Shown in pieces: positions 54,101 through 64,000 of a DNA stretch of 64,000 nucleotides. A program made the position numbers and the translations under genes. Position 1 is the first letter of the stretch. Each line of letters starts with the position of its first letter. Under the pieces are notes generated by a model. That model was not told the DNA's origin. It searched no databases and saw only the letters and a program-made list of their open reading frames with translations. The stretch is from Isoetes taiwanensis (lineage: Eukaryota > Streptophyta > Lycopodiopsida > Isoetales > Isoetaceae): the NCBI GenBank assembly GCA_021234155.1, contig JAJEKV010000066.1:1954718-2018717 (forward strand). The letters are read 5' to 3'.

Positions 54101-55980
54101 TGGATTGAATGTCTCCTGGGGTCACAATCTGCTGAAAAGTTGGACCGATCAAAGATCTTAGACATGTAGTTATGCATTTAGACTTGAGATTGTTTGAGAT
54201 TAGTCATCTAACTTTTGCAGAAACATGGAGCGCAGGTGTTTCTCTTATCGCATAACGTAATATAGATTAATCTTTCATAATTGACATAGTTTTGGTTCCC
54301 TTACCCTAGTGTTCCCCACTTAGCCCATGTGACCAACCCCATCTTGCTTGCCGTGATCTTGCTAAAGATGGCACGGCCCCGATGAGCTGTAAGCATCATC
54401 ACGCTATGCTTAGGATTCATTCCAAGTGGTGGTTTCGAAACCGGGATGAGCTGTAGAAGTTGGTGTCAAGCACCTAGGGATCTATGAGCTTCGATTGACC
54501 TTCAGCAGCATTTATTATGAGCAAAGGCAACCGGTTGACCCTTGACTCCGAGAGTCGAGATGAGTCTTCGTGAGAGCCCTGGTCTCGGGTTCTCTCACCA
54601 CCTCGATGGAGGGATCTCGCGATCTTGCTATGTTTTGTTGTACGTGACGCTCCAGTTATCTTTTGACATGCTATTAGGCATATCTTTTGTATAAGTCGTG
54701 AGACTACTGCAGCGCGGTATCATATGGGGTGATGAGATCTTTGTAATGTGTGCACCTGCGATTACCACGATCTAATGAATATGATATGGAGATTTGGTAG
54801 TCCTTCATTGAATTTGTATTTCGTTACTTATAGTTAGGTTATCTTGTTTTAAGTGTAGTTATGTTGTAATGCTGCAGGCTCATGCAAGAGGGGATGCCCC
54901 ATTTTACATCTTGCAATTTACTCCGAAAAAGGACAATATATTCCACGCCAAACCATTCTACTTTATAAGAGAATTCCCCGATTCTTATCCCATGATTCCC
55001 ACATCCCCGGAAGGTGTCGAACCTTCGCCTCGGAGCAATACCGTGAGGTAGTAATAACCCTCCAGCATAATCAATCGCATTTTGGCGCTTATGACGTTAA
55101 CAACCGGCCGTTAGAATCAAAATTTTGGGCATCTCAAAAATTCGATTTGTATTCACATCAAACCACGAGTAATACGCCGTATCGGGGCACGCTCCACGAG
55201 GCTATATACATGAAAGCCATGCATACGTGATAACAAGATGACAACACAAGATAACTAAATGCACATGTATGTTCGCCAACTATCAAACAAACAGACAAGC
55301 TCTTATGTGTTAAGAACATGCATAAGAGTTATCCAAGAGTGTCAACATGAAGCAACGATCGACGGATCAAGTGAACACACATATGGAATCCACCTCACAC
55401 GCATTCATAGCATTCGCAGCGCATTAATACCCCTCGCCATATCTGGGGACAAGACGTCGTCAGAACCCCGACGTTGGTGGATCCAATATCGTGGAGAACT
55501 GCTAGCATTATAAGGACGCGAAGCTACTCGAATTTGGTTCCGCGATGCCAATGTCCCATACCACAAGTTTTACCCTCACAAGCACTCCATTATCGCTCTT
55601 ATTTAGACAAAGCCACGCCATCTAATATCATGCCATGCATAAAACTCCTCGAGTAGTGAATTCTACCGTGTTTCACCCGCAAGATCACTAAGATATCAGA
55701 ATAATGGAGCATCATCGCCCACGATGGATACACTTACTTTCAATCGGCCCGTCAAGAGGCGCTGAATATTGTCCCATATCATTAGCATAGCAGCCTATAG
55801 TCGAAGTAATCACCGGTTCATCTCTACCGTGTTTCACAAGGAGGATTCAAAGAAGGTAATCATAGAAGCTGCGACCTCTCTTTAGATGATCAACCCACCA
55901 CAAATAGCGTAACCCTTTAATTTATCCAAAGCATTCTTAAAGGTTTATCAAGAACACGATGCCACCACTATGGTCTTCTT
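51110..55980. other. No gene recognised
   Basis: Long stretch without a recognised gene. 51.1-51.5 kb is very CpG-rich. 51.6-53.0 kb is AT-rich. A minus-strand frame at 53005-53256 and GC-rich patches at 53.27-53.35 and 54.0-54.1 kb could not be assigned. GATGAGCTGTA-AAG motifs occur twice (54380 and 54441). Confidence 0.45.
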
Positions 55981-55984
55981 ATCT

Positions 55985-56546
55985 CATCCGTTAGGGGATC
56001 GCGATTTTCCTCGTGATTCGCTTCTTCACTTTCATCGGCGCCAGCAGTTTCGTGTTATGTTCTATGCCTCCTCCCTCCCTCCCTAAGTATTTTGTTTATA
56101 TATATGTTGTTCGCTGCACGCCGCTTAATCACCGCTTTCTCGAGGTTTTGTTCTTCTCTCATTGTGTTTTGTGGTCTTATGCGTACATGCCAAGGTAATT
56201 CATCGCTGGTTTCTTTTTGGAGCCGCGGGTTTTGGGAAGTTTAGTTGTTCTGGCTGCTGTCTATGCCTCAGCTTCTTGTGGCTTATCGCTAGGGTTTTTC
56301 CCCTCGAAAACCCGAAAGGCGGGCTTTTAATCCCGGCGATAAGCCCCAGGCAGGTACACTAGCCAAACATCTATGATATATTTTTGTATTTTGGGGTCCA
56401 GGTGTTGCGACTGGATATTCTTCGTATTTTGTTTTGGCAGCTTGCGATAGCAGCTACCCACTCTCTACCATTGTAATTACACCGTTGGGATGAATAGAAA
56501 AGCCCCATCCACGCGTTGTTGTGGTCATGAGTCGCAGCTCGAGAAT
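55985..56546 (+). repeat. Non-coding retroelement-like repeat, copy B
   Basis: Distant relative of copy C (18946-19684). Shared in order are GGGGATCGC, CATCGGCGC, a pyrimidine tract (CCTCCCTCCCTCCCTAAG), the structured module, GTACACTAGCCAA, TTTTGGGGTCC, GGATATTC, CAGCTACCCAC and a TGAGTCGCAG end. Indels separate the copies, so this is an old dispersed family. It has no reading frame. Confidence 0.7.
56280..56345 (+). other. Structured module, copy B
   Basis: Outer stem: GGCTTATCGC (56280-56289) pairs perfectly with GCGATAAGCC (56336-56345). Inner hairpin: AAAACCC-GAAA-GG, followed by CGGGCTTTT. Position within the repeat is the same as in copy C. Confidence 0.65.
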
Positions 56547-56549
56547 AGC

Positions 56550-57420
56550 AGCCCATAGATCTTCTACTTTCTTTTTATATCTTCTATGACCTCTTTCCTC
56601 ATAAGATATGATTCCATAGATGTTTTAAATGTCATTTCTTTGCATAACCCGATCATGAACTTGATTAATAAAATGAGAGAGGCTTGTCAAATTTGTTTTC
56701 CTTTCCATGCAGTTAAGATATTCTAGGATCATCGAAGGAATGCTGTGAATCTACAACATTTAAAACCCTAAACCCAATAATTTTATCAAGCTTTTATGCC
56801 ACATTTCTCAACTTTTATGATGTAATGCTAGAATGAGAGAGAGAGCATCAATTTTGAAATGAACAACCGAAGATTCAAGGGAATACCATTGTAAATGGCC
56901 ATTTTCCTCGCCTCCTCGAGGTGAGAGGTATCCCGTTCTCTTTAGTCTCTCATCCACCCACATCCCATCAATTTCCTATGATTTTGCACCGTATGAAAGA
57001 AACCGAGTGGGTCGGATTAAGAGGATAATGCCTCATGGTCGATCCGCGTAAAGGTTATCCCGTAAGGGCACTTCATGGAGTAATGGGTCCATATCAAAAG
57101 ACGAGGGAAGCGATTATCAAAGAGAATGGTGTCTCCGCAGATTTTCTTGGAGTACGAAATTGAGGATAGAAGATCGCTCCCCGAGCCTAAGATCACGCGG
57201 AAGGAATGCTAAATGCTTAGGGTTTTTCGACAAATTAGAGACCATTGCAAAGTCTCGGTTAACCAACAAAAAGTGCATGCAAAAATTGAACAAAAGAAAG
57301 GGGAAAATGAGAATGGAAAAAAATACCTTTAGTTAGAACCTAAAATTAACCAAGAGAGATCTGACAGCCATTCCATTGGACCGGGATCAATTGTAAAGGT
57401 CATTCAATCTCGTAATTTTA
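56550..57420. other. No gene recognised
   Basis: Unassigned DNA with a GAGAGAGAGA run near 56836. No open frame with a recognisable motif. Confidence 0.45.
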
Positions 57421-57435
57421 GGGAAATCCCAACGA

Positions 57436-57632
57436 GTGTGGTGGCGGGGGTGGTGGTCGGGAGTGCGGGTGGGTGGGGGGCTGGTGGAGTGGTGTGTGGT
57501 GGTGGGGGTGGTGGTGGTGGTGTCCTCTGTGAGGCGGTGTGTGGTGGCATGATGTGGTGTGGTGGACCATGGTGTGCGTGGTGGTGGTGGTGGTGGTGGA
57601 GTGTGGTGGGAGGGGTGTGGTGTGGTGGACAA
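57436..57632. repeat. G/T-rich tract with (GGT)n and GGGG runs
   Basis: About 200 bp almost without C on the + strand: GGTGG and TGGTGG units with G-runs such as GGTGGGTGGGGGG near 57470. The frames through it on both strands are low-complexity artefacts (His/Pro/Thr or Gly/Trp/Val). Confidence 0.9.
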
Positions 57633-57649
57633 GGTCACAAAACATATCA

Positions 57650-59780
57650 CCAAACAATCAAGTAACCGCTTTACTGACCAAAAGGGGTACAAGGCTTCTA
57701 AAATCTAAATCTTTTTTTTCAACTTTTTTCTTTTGGAGGTAAGGTGTTTTGTATTCATAATTATAATCTCATAATATAACATAAAGTATACTATCGTTAG
57801 TATACTATTCAAAGATAGTGTCATTACACATTCCTTATGATAGGAAAAACGTTCAAAAAATGGAACAAAATATATAGATATGTTTCTCCCGTTACATAGT
57901 TCATCTTTATGTAAATCAGATACCACTCATGATCACCAAATTCTCGTTTCCTCGTGATTTCACTGCATCAATCATAAATCGGGAATCGAAAGTTTTAACG
58001 TAAATCGAGGATTGCCGATTTCTACGCTCTTCGATTGGGCATCACAACGCGTGAACCAAAGCATCTATTAGAAATTGTCGCGGTGATTGCATGCATTCAT
58101 GAGAGAACCATTTAGATGTAATCGCGACATCCATAAATAAGGCAGTTTAAATATTTGGAAGGAACATGATGCAAGACATACAAGGGAAGGCATACAACTT
58201 ACTTCCATATCTCTAACAAAGACAAGAGCTTCAATATTTGTGCATAAATCCCATCACATACAAACCCACATGATATTAAATCGGCCGCTGTGGCACCTCT
58301 ACTGTTGAACTGACAACATTATTTCTCTTCATGAAATCGACGTTTTAGATACTTGATCGACGGTAGGGTTAATCGCTATGTGTGCAAAATTTAAGCATAT
58401 CACAAAATTTAATGACCGAAATAGCGAAGAAAGCAAAGCAACAACTTAAAGTATTATACATACCCTTTGATTAAGCTGTCACGATAAATCTGTAAGAGGA
58501 TTCAAGGCGTGAATTGCCGTGCGTAGGATCTTGAACGCATGGTGCGAGCGAAAACAGCCAAAGACAAAATGGTCATTCTCAAGGATAGTGCAAGGATATA
58601 GATGGTGATGAAGGCTACCAATCCTCTTCATCCCCATTTCACTCTATTTCAATGATGGTGGTGATCCTTCACCGATCTAACCTTTTCTTTTTACAAGGCA
58701 GCCAAACCTTAGCGAAGTTAAAGCGTGATAAAAAGATTTTTGTTTCTTCAACCGAAGGTACGTCTCATGCAAGTTTCGGATTTATATTAAGGTTAACATT
58801 GTAGACGAACAGCAACAAATACGTACTTCTAAGCATAAACTGTGTTATTATCTCGCCATAAAGATCCACTACGCTACTCATTTTAGAGTTAGTTGCATTA
58901 CAAATTGCTAATGTGATGCAACCACTTTCATCAAATTTACGCCTTTGAATGCATGGAAATGGCTGAATTCCATGGGTTTATCCTTGTCATCATTTCGCTG
59001 TCGATCCAAGATGCTAGTATCATATTAACAAATGATCCATGACAATAAAGCATAAATTGATACCTTCCAATCTCTCGCTTTCCAAAGTTGGTTTAGACTC
59101 GCGAAAACGAAAAATCTTAATAAGCGCCTAAGCATAACTGCGCAACAAGCTAGCAATTACCATTTTGCAATGATGTCCTCGCTCGGGTTTGCACTTCTTT
59201 TTCCCGATGTTTCGCATCGCCTTGACCATAAATTTAGTAGTAGCCTTTACCGCGAATCTCAAGGCTTCTTCAACATCATCTGGGACGATTGAATCGCCGC
59301 AAGTCTTCAAGTAAAGAAAGTGCTTCATTCTAATGTTTTGAAAGCAAGCACAAAGAAACACCCACCCGCCAAAGAACAAGATTTTTCCCTCAACTTGAAC
59401 TTCAACAACGCCAAAGATCGGTTTCAAATGGCCACCAACATCTTCTTAATTTTATCTCAGAACACGCCAACGTGAAGTTTCAAAATACAAAAAAAAAAAA
59501 AAAAAAAGAAAACCCTCAAAAGGAGAGAGAGAGAGAATTACTTTCTGGCTTTCTCAAATTTTGTTGCCGCAATAATAGCCGGCTCATCAAAATCGGATTC
59601 CTTTGAAAACAACCCCACCGCAAAATACATTGAACATTAGTGAACTCTAACTACAACATACATGCAACCTAATGAACAATCGGGACAATTAGAATGCAAT
59701 CATCTCTACCTTCCACAATTTCTGAAGTTTTATCCAAGTACCCCCTCGTCTCCTGGCAACTCGCGACCGATTAGTTTATG
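57650..59780. other. No gene recognised
   Basis: Nothing assignable. A 19-base A run lies at 59489-59507. The frame at 59128-59427 (-) has no known domain. Confidence 0.45.
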
Positions 59781-59784
59781 AGTT

Positions 59785-59883
59785 GTTGCAATTAAAGGTG
59801 ATGTAGATGTGGGATGGATTGACATCGATAGCAAGAAAGATCTTTGTGCTGTGTTCGCAGAGAATTGGGATGTCCGAGAATGG
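59785..59883 (+). other. Short protein-like frame, unrecognised
   Basis: A stop-terminated frame reads IKGDVDVGWIDIDSKKDLCA then VFAENWDVREW. Its composition looks like real protein, but it is only about 33 codons, without clear splice signals. It could be a relic terminal exon. I cannot name it. Confidence 0.2.
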
Positions 59884-62277
59884 TAATGCAACCCCTTCCC
59901 AACAACATCCTTCTTTCACCTACAACATATGATTTTGCTATATTCTAACTTAAGCATAGTACCTAAACATGAATTGTTTAGCTTTAATTGCTAGCTTTTA
60001 CTTCTTGCTTTCTTTGATACTACCCATATCCGCGATTGACACAATTGGGATCATAAGCAAATAAGAAATGTAAACATTTTGATTCAGAATCAAGGAGATA
60101 GAGTAGGATAGAAGCAAATCTGTTAAAACAATCGTGATGCAAAACAGAACAAATGTTAATTACATGCAAGTAGCTTTTACTGCGCAAACTTTCTCGCTAA
60201 TAATATAACGACAAAAATAGGAGCACATTAGTGCATAGAAGCATCGAATGTAAAGGAAAACCAAATACTAAATTCAAAATGCATTTCGTAATGATATGTA
60301 AAATGTAAAGAACAAAAATATTTTATCAATACACCCTATCAAATACATCATTCAAGATTAATGTAAAGGAAAGTCAAATACTAAATTCATATGCATTGAC
60401 ACATAAATGCAAAGTACCATATGCACACAATCATTAATACACCCCTCGGTGAAAGGAACTCCAAAAAGCACTTTGTGGCACATGTAAATGAAGAATCGTA
60501 TAAAATACATTTTCTCTTTACAATAAAGACAAAACCACGCCAAATCAAATGCTAATACGCTTATGTACATGATGGAAACTAACTACATCTAAGTACACCC
60601 AAACTAATTATGTAATGAAATAGAAATAGATGTAACTCTTCAAGGATTCCATAGTTAGCCGCTAGGTCCTCTGGGACCATGAACAATCATACACATGTAT
60701 TCGGCCGGGTTGAAACCCCGAATACATTGTACTGCATTAATATGTAAGGACCACAAAGATATTATTACCATGGTCGAAAGGCCATAATCATTGCAAAATT
60801 GCCGTAGCATTAATATGTGAGGATGAAGGCCCGGCTCACGGCCAAGGAAAAGGGGAGCTGGCTGCAGCTCACTGGTCCGGATATTTCCAAATTAGTCATC
60901 TCCTTTATCTCTATTCCTCACAGCTTGAATTAACTCATATCCTTGCTGATTTTTTCAATGGCGTTTCTAATTCTTGCAAATCACCCTTTAAACAATCAAT
61001 GGAATCATTAGAGCATCTAAGTCAAAGAATATAACTGATTTCTTCCTCAAATGGGATGCCAAAGCCATTTGCACATCGGGCCTATTTCCCGCTTGCTTTT
61101 GTAAACCCCAGCTTTATACGCCGAATCGCCACATATTTTTGCATCTTTATTCTCAAGACAAGTCTTGTCAAGAAGCCTATCAATTTCTCATGCTCCAACA
61201 AATTCAATTTCCATTGTTTTCCTTTTCTTTTAAAGTCTCAGATTTCATCAAGCATGGAGCGTAAATTCATCGCTCTTCTTTCCCTCCAATCTTCATCATT
61301 TCCAACCGCCCCACTCCTGCACCCCGGAGGCATGTACATTTAATCCTATAGGCCGAGAGCAGATTCGACCATCTTCTGTGTCGGTAATCCAATTACATTG
61401 CCATTATATTACTTAGCCAGCTATTCTAACCCGATGCCGAAGTCTACATACAACCAACATATTGCAACACACGCCTTCACTTTCTTACTTGGAATAATTT
61501 TTATCAGAAGCTAATTCTCGCCGTGTCGATTCTTTTTGAGGCCTTTTGAATGAAGACTGTACTTTGCGCCGCAAATCATCCCAATCAATGCTTACTCCTC
61601 TTTGTAAATGAAGTACATATACCGCAAAATACAATGGAATGTGGGATGATTATCCTTCCTACAAAAAAACGCGGTTTCATATTAATGCACCGCCATCCAA
61701 ATAGGCTTTAATCTCGTGACTTGATAACCCCTAACAAAGAGGGCTGGGGCTTCAACCCAAACATCCTCGCGACTATTTGCACTAGCCCCGAAACATGCTA
61801 TCAAAATTGTAGCCCTAAGTCAGCCTGATGCTTACCTTTGTCAAACTCTAAGCGCTAGTTGGTCTCCTCGACCAAGAAGACCCACTCTTTGAGTTTTCTG
61901 CCAGCTCTAGTGGGAGAGACTTTGCATGGGCTTTGCTGTGTTTGTTGGGCGAGGAGATTTCCTTGAGATGTCTTTGTTCCAAGTCGCTTTCGCCATGTTC
62001 GCTTCCCCGGCACTTCAAAATTTCCTCGAAAATGCAAGCTTTGGCTATGGAGGTCCCGACCGGCTTATGGAGGTTCGAATATGGATGTCGCTTTCTGGCC
62101 ATGGAGGTTCGAGCGAGGGTAGTTGAAACAGAGCCGGAGGAGAGTTCAAAATTATTTGTCTCTATTACCATCTGGTCTCCCAAGAATAATTTCTCGGGAG
62201 GGGTGATCACATTTTGAATTTGTAAAATGTAAAATACCGGGCACTTTTTGCCCTGTCTTCATGCTTCAACACCGTAT

Positions 62278-62590
62278 AACCCATCACCGTACTTGCTCCA
62301 ATTCAAACTGAATATTCCCGGGCAGCGGAAACCATATAAAGTGGAGACGGCTAAGTTACTGACGAGGTTAAACCGTACCGCGATACCAGATAGCTTTAGG
62401 TATAACCCACCATCAAGTTCGCTCCACCAAGTATTGCATTATATCTCCATGTGGGATGATAATGCACTACGATATAGAAAAAGAAGGACAAGCAAAGTTA
62501 ATGATCGTAGAGTTATAACCTCCTCACTGCGATGTTCGCATAGCGAGGGTATGTAACCCACCACCGTACTTGCTCCAATTGTATTTGGGA
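62278..62590 (+). repeat. Direct repeat, 280-bp spacing
   Basis: AACCCATCACCGTACTTGCT with CCAATT at about 62278-62303 recurs as AACCCACCACCGTACTTGCT with CCAATT at about 62558-62583. The space between has no frame of note. Confidence 0.7.
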
Positions 62591-63444
62591 ATATCTTTGT
62601 GGTGACAAAAGACATTGTTGAGACGAAGGATATACCAATAATAGTTGTTGTGATATGATAGCTCCAATAAGAAAAAAAAAATAGAGCTATCTAAGCTATG
62701 GGGAATCCTTCACGTCATGACCGAGCCCGATCCCCGGCTGCTATAGGGGAATCCTCGCCGAAAATCGTGGCACGGTATTCCTACACGGTTTTGATCTCGC
62801 AATGAAAATGCAAGATGCCACAACGTAATCTTAACTACATGGAAAGCTGGAATGGCAACAAATACGATTATGTCGCTTCATCAAAAATCGCCGATCAAAA
62901 CCCTCGCTGATGAAAAACGCGAAGATGGATGCCGATGGATGCCGCCAACACCGCATTGTTGGAAAACGTGGGAAGAAAATGGGCTGAAAGAGGGCTATAG
63001 TATGGAAGGCGTAAAACCGTGGCCTCCTAAAGCGGGTTAAATTCATGCCCCTCATTCTAAGCTACTAAGCAAAAAGGGGAAGAAATGCGCTCTATAAACT
63101 CGACAAAATATTGCAGTAATTGGCCTACCTCGATAATACATTAACATTTTGGGAGGCCCCATCCTCTTTTAAGGCCCGCCTCTCTCGTATGAAAACGTAT
63201 ATGGAGGGGGTACCAAAACCTCACATAGCCGCCAGTAGTTTCACATTAGTAAAACCCTAAGGCTCAAAACCTTGTTGTTGCGCCTTCCTCTACGCTAGTT
63301 AGCGTATTGTGCCTGGCCAAAGTGGCCCCTTATCTCGAAGGCTAGCCTATCCAGGTGTCAAAAAATGTGAGTGGTTAGGGTTATGGCTTAAGCGGTCCTC
63401 TCAAAAATTCGGATGGGTCAGTTCTTGCAATCAAGGTCGCTCAG

Positions 63445-63830
63445 GTTAGAGCAGAAGATGCTCCACAAAGGTATGGATTGACGACTTATGATGTCTACAA
63501 AAATAAATCAGAGTTTTGTTAGCTCTATTTAATGTAGCTCTATTTCAGCCTTAATCAAGATCATATTCAAGATCGTAGTTCCCGGCATCACAAGTGATAA
63601 TTTGAGTTAATGTGGGCTTAACTCATGATCTAGAATAGACCGTTTTCAAAATTCAATGACCGTTTTGACCGTCGCCTAGGTTAGATTAGAAGATGCCCAC
63701 AAAGGTATGGATCGTCGTCTATGGTTAGGCCTCAGAAGTTCCACCTAGCTTCTATTTACCGTAGCTTTACCCAGCCTTTAATTAAGATCATATTCATGAT
63801 TATGTAGTTCCCGGCATCATAGAATAATGA
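63445..63830 (+). repeat. Imperfect duplication, about 225-bp period
   Basis: The segment around 63447-63590 returns at about 63675-63820. Shared parts are AGGTTAGA-AGAAGATGC, CACAAAGGTATGGAT, GATCATATTCA-GAT and GTAGTTCCCGGCATCA. Confidence 0.8.
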
Positions 63831-64000
63831 CGTCCTTGGCATTTGAGACGAGTTACCCCTGCCATGCCATTTGCATTTCGGGTTCCTCACTTTACCCATT
63901 ACGTCTATTTGCCAGAGTTTGCTCCATAATCTCGTGCAAGTTGGATGTTTAGATGTGGTGGGGCAGTTCTAGCTGCAAAGGCATAAAAGTAATGCATTCT

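Larger units (their letters stand above)
59890..64000. other. No gene confirmed
   Basis: Unassigned, moderately AT-rich DNA. The frame at 61848-62210 (-) is Ser/Lys/Glu-rich without a family signature. Two internal duplications are listed separately. Confidence 0.45.

Noticed and set aside
57387-57692. Open frames rich in His/Pro/Thr or Gly/Trp/Val
   Set aside because: Translation of the G/T-rich tract in both directions; low-complexity artefact.
1-64000. CRISPR array, bacterial operon or phage system
   Set aside because: No regular spacer-repeat structure and no compact gene order; introns and plant transposons show a nuclear plant genome.

Overview
The window looks like nuclear DNA of a land plant with a repeat-rich genome. 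The pointers are spliceosomal introns, an F-box/leucine-rich-repeat gene, pentatricopeptide (PPR) gene fragments with the plant YGKCG-type signature, an A-type cyclin fragment with plant-like exon borders, a ribosomal protein uL30/L7 relic, L1-type LINEs and Ty3/Gypsy elements with a chromodomain-type integrase end. I cannot name the species. The PPR style would fit a fern or lycophyte, but that is a guess.

Layout. 1-6 kb: intergenic DNA with a possible promoter, a peroxiredoxin-like scrap, several local duplications and a LINE remnant that keeps ORF1 and a (TCTTA)n tail. 6.1-10.2 kb: a tRNA-like pol III head, then Ty3/Gypsy pieces in the order LTR scrap - RNase H - polypurine tract - LTR - leader - gag/protease, followed by LTR-like DNA. 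10.2-12.7 kb: a 5'-truncated L1-type LINE (+). 13.3-13.6 kb: an RTE/CR1-like reverse transcriptase scrap. 15.8-18.6 kb: a Ty3/Gypsy element (-) that lost protease-RT-RNase H, with a 211-bp retroelement inserted in gag. 18.6-19.7 kb: two head-to-tail copies of a non-coding repeat, which recurs at 56 kb. 21-28.5 kb: an unrecognised exon-like ORF, small hairpin-headed repeats, a cyclin A pseudogene, a nested tandem array, a TATA-containing promoter-like block, a perfect palindrome, a MITE-like element and a PPR scrap. 28.6-34.4 kb: an essentially full-length L1-type LINE (-) with a perfect 12-bp target-site duplication. 37.5-38.4 kb: uL30/L7 pseudogene (-). 39.3-44.2 kb: the one convincing gene, a six-exon F-box/LRR protein (+). 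46.2-46.7 kb: PPR pseudogene (+). 48.3-51.1 kb: a third, CpG-rich LINE (-). 51-64 kb: mostly unassigned DNA with the third copy of the non-coding repeat, a G/T-rich tract and small duplications.

Functionally, the window is one probable host gene inside layered retrotransposon debris. The best candidate for something undescribed is a small structured module shared by three retroelement copies (17.97, 19.41 and 56.28 kb). Its stems are kept although their sequences differ, G-U wobbles occur, and the inner loop changes between UUCG and GAAA. All coordinates and alignments were read by eye. No database search or folding program was run.
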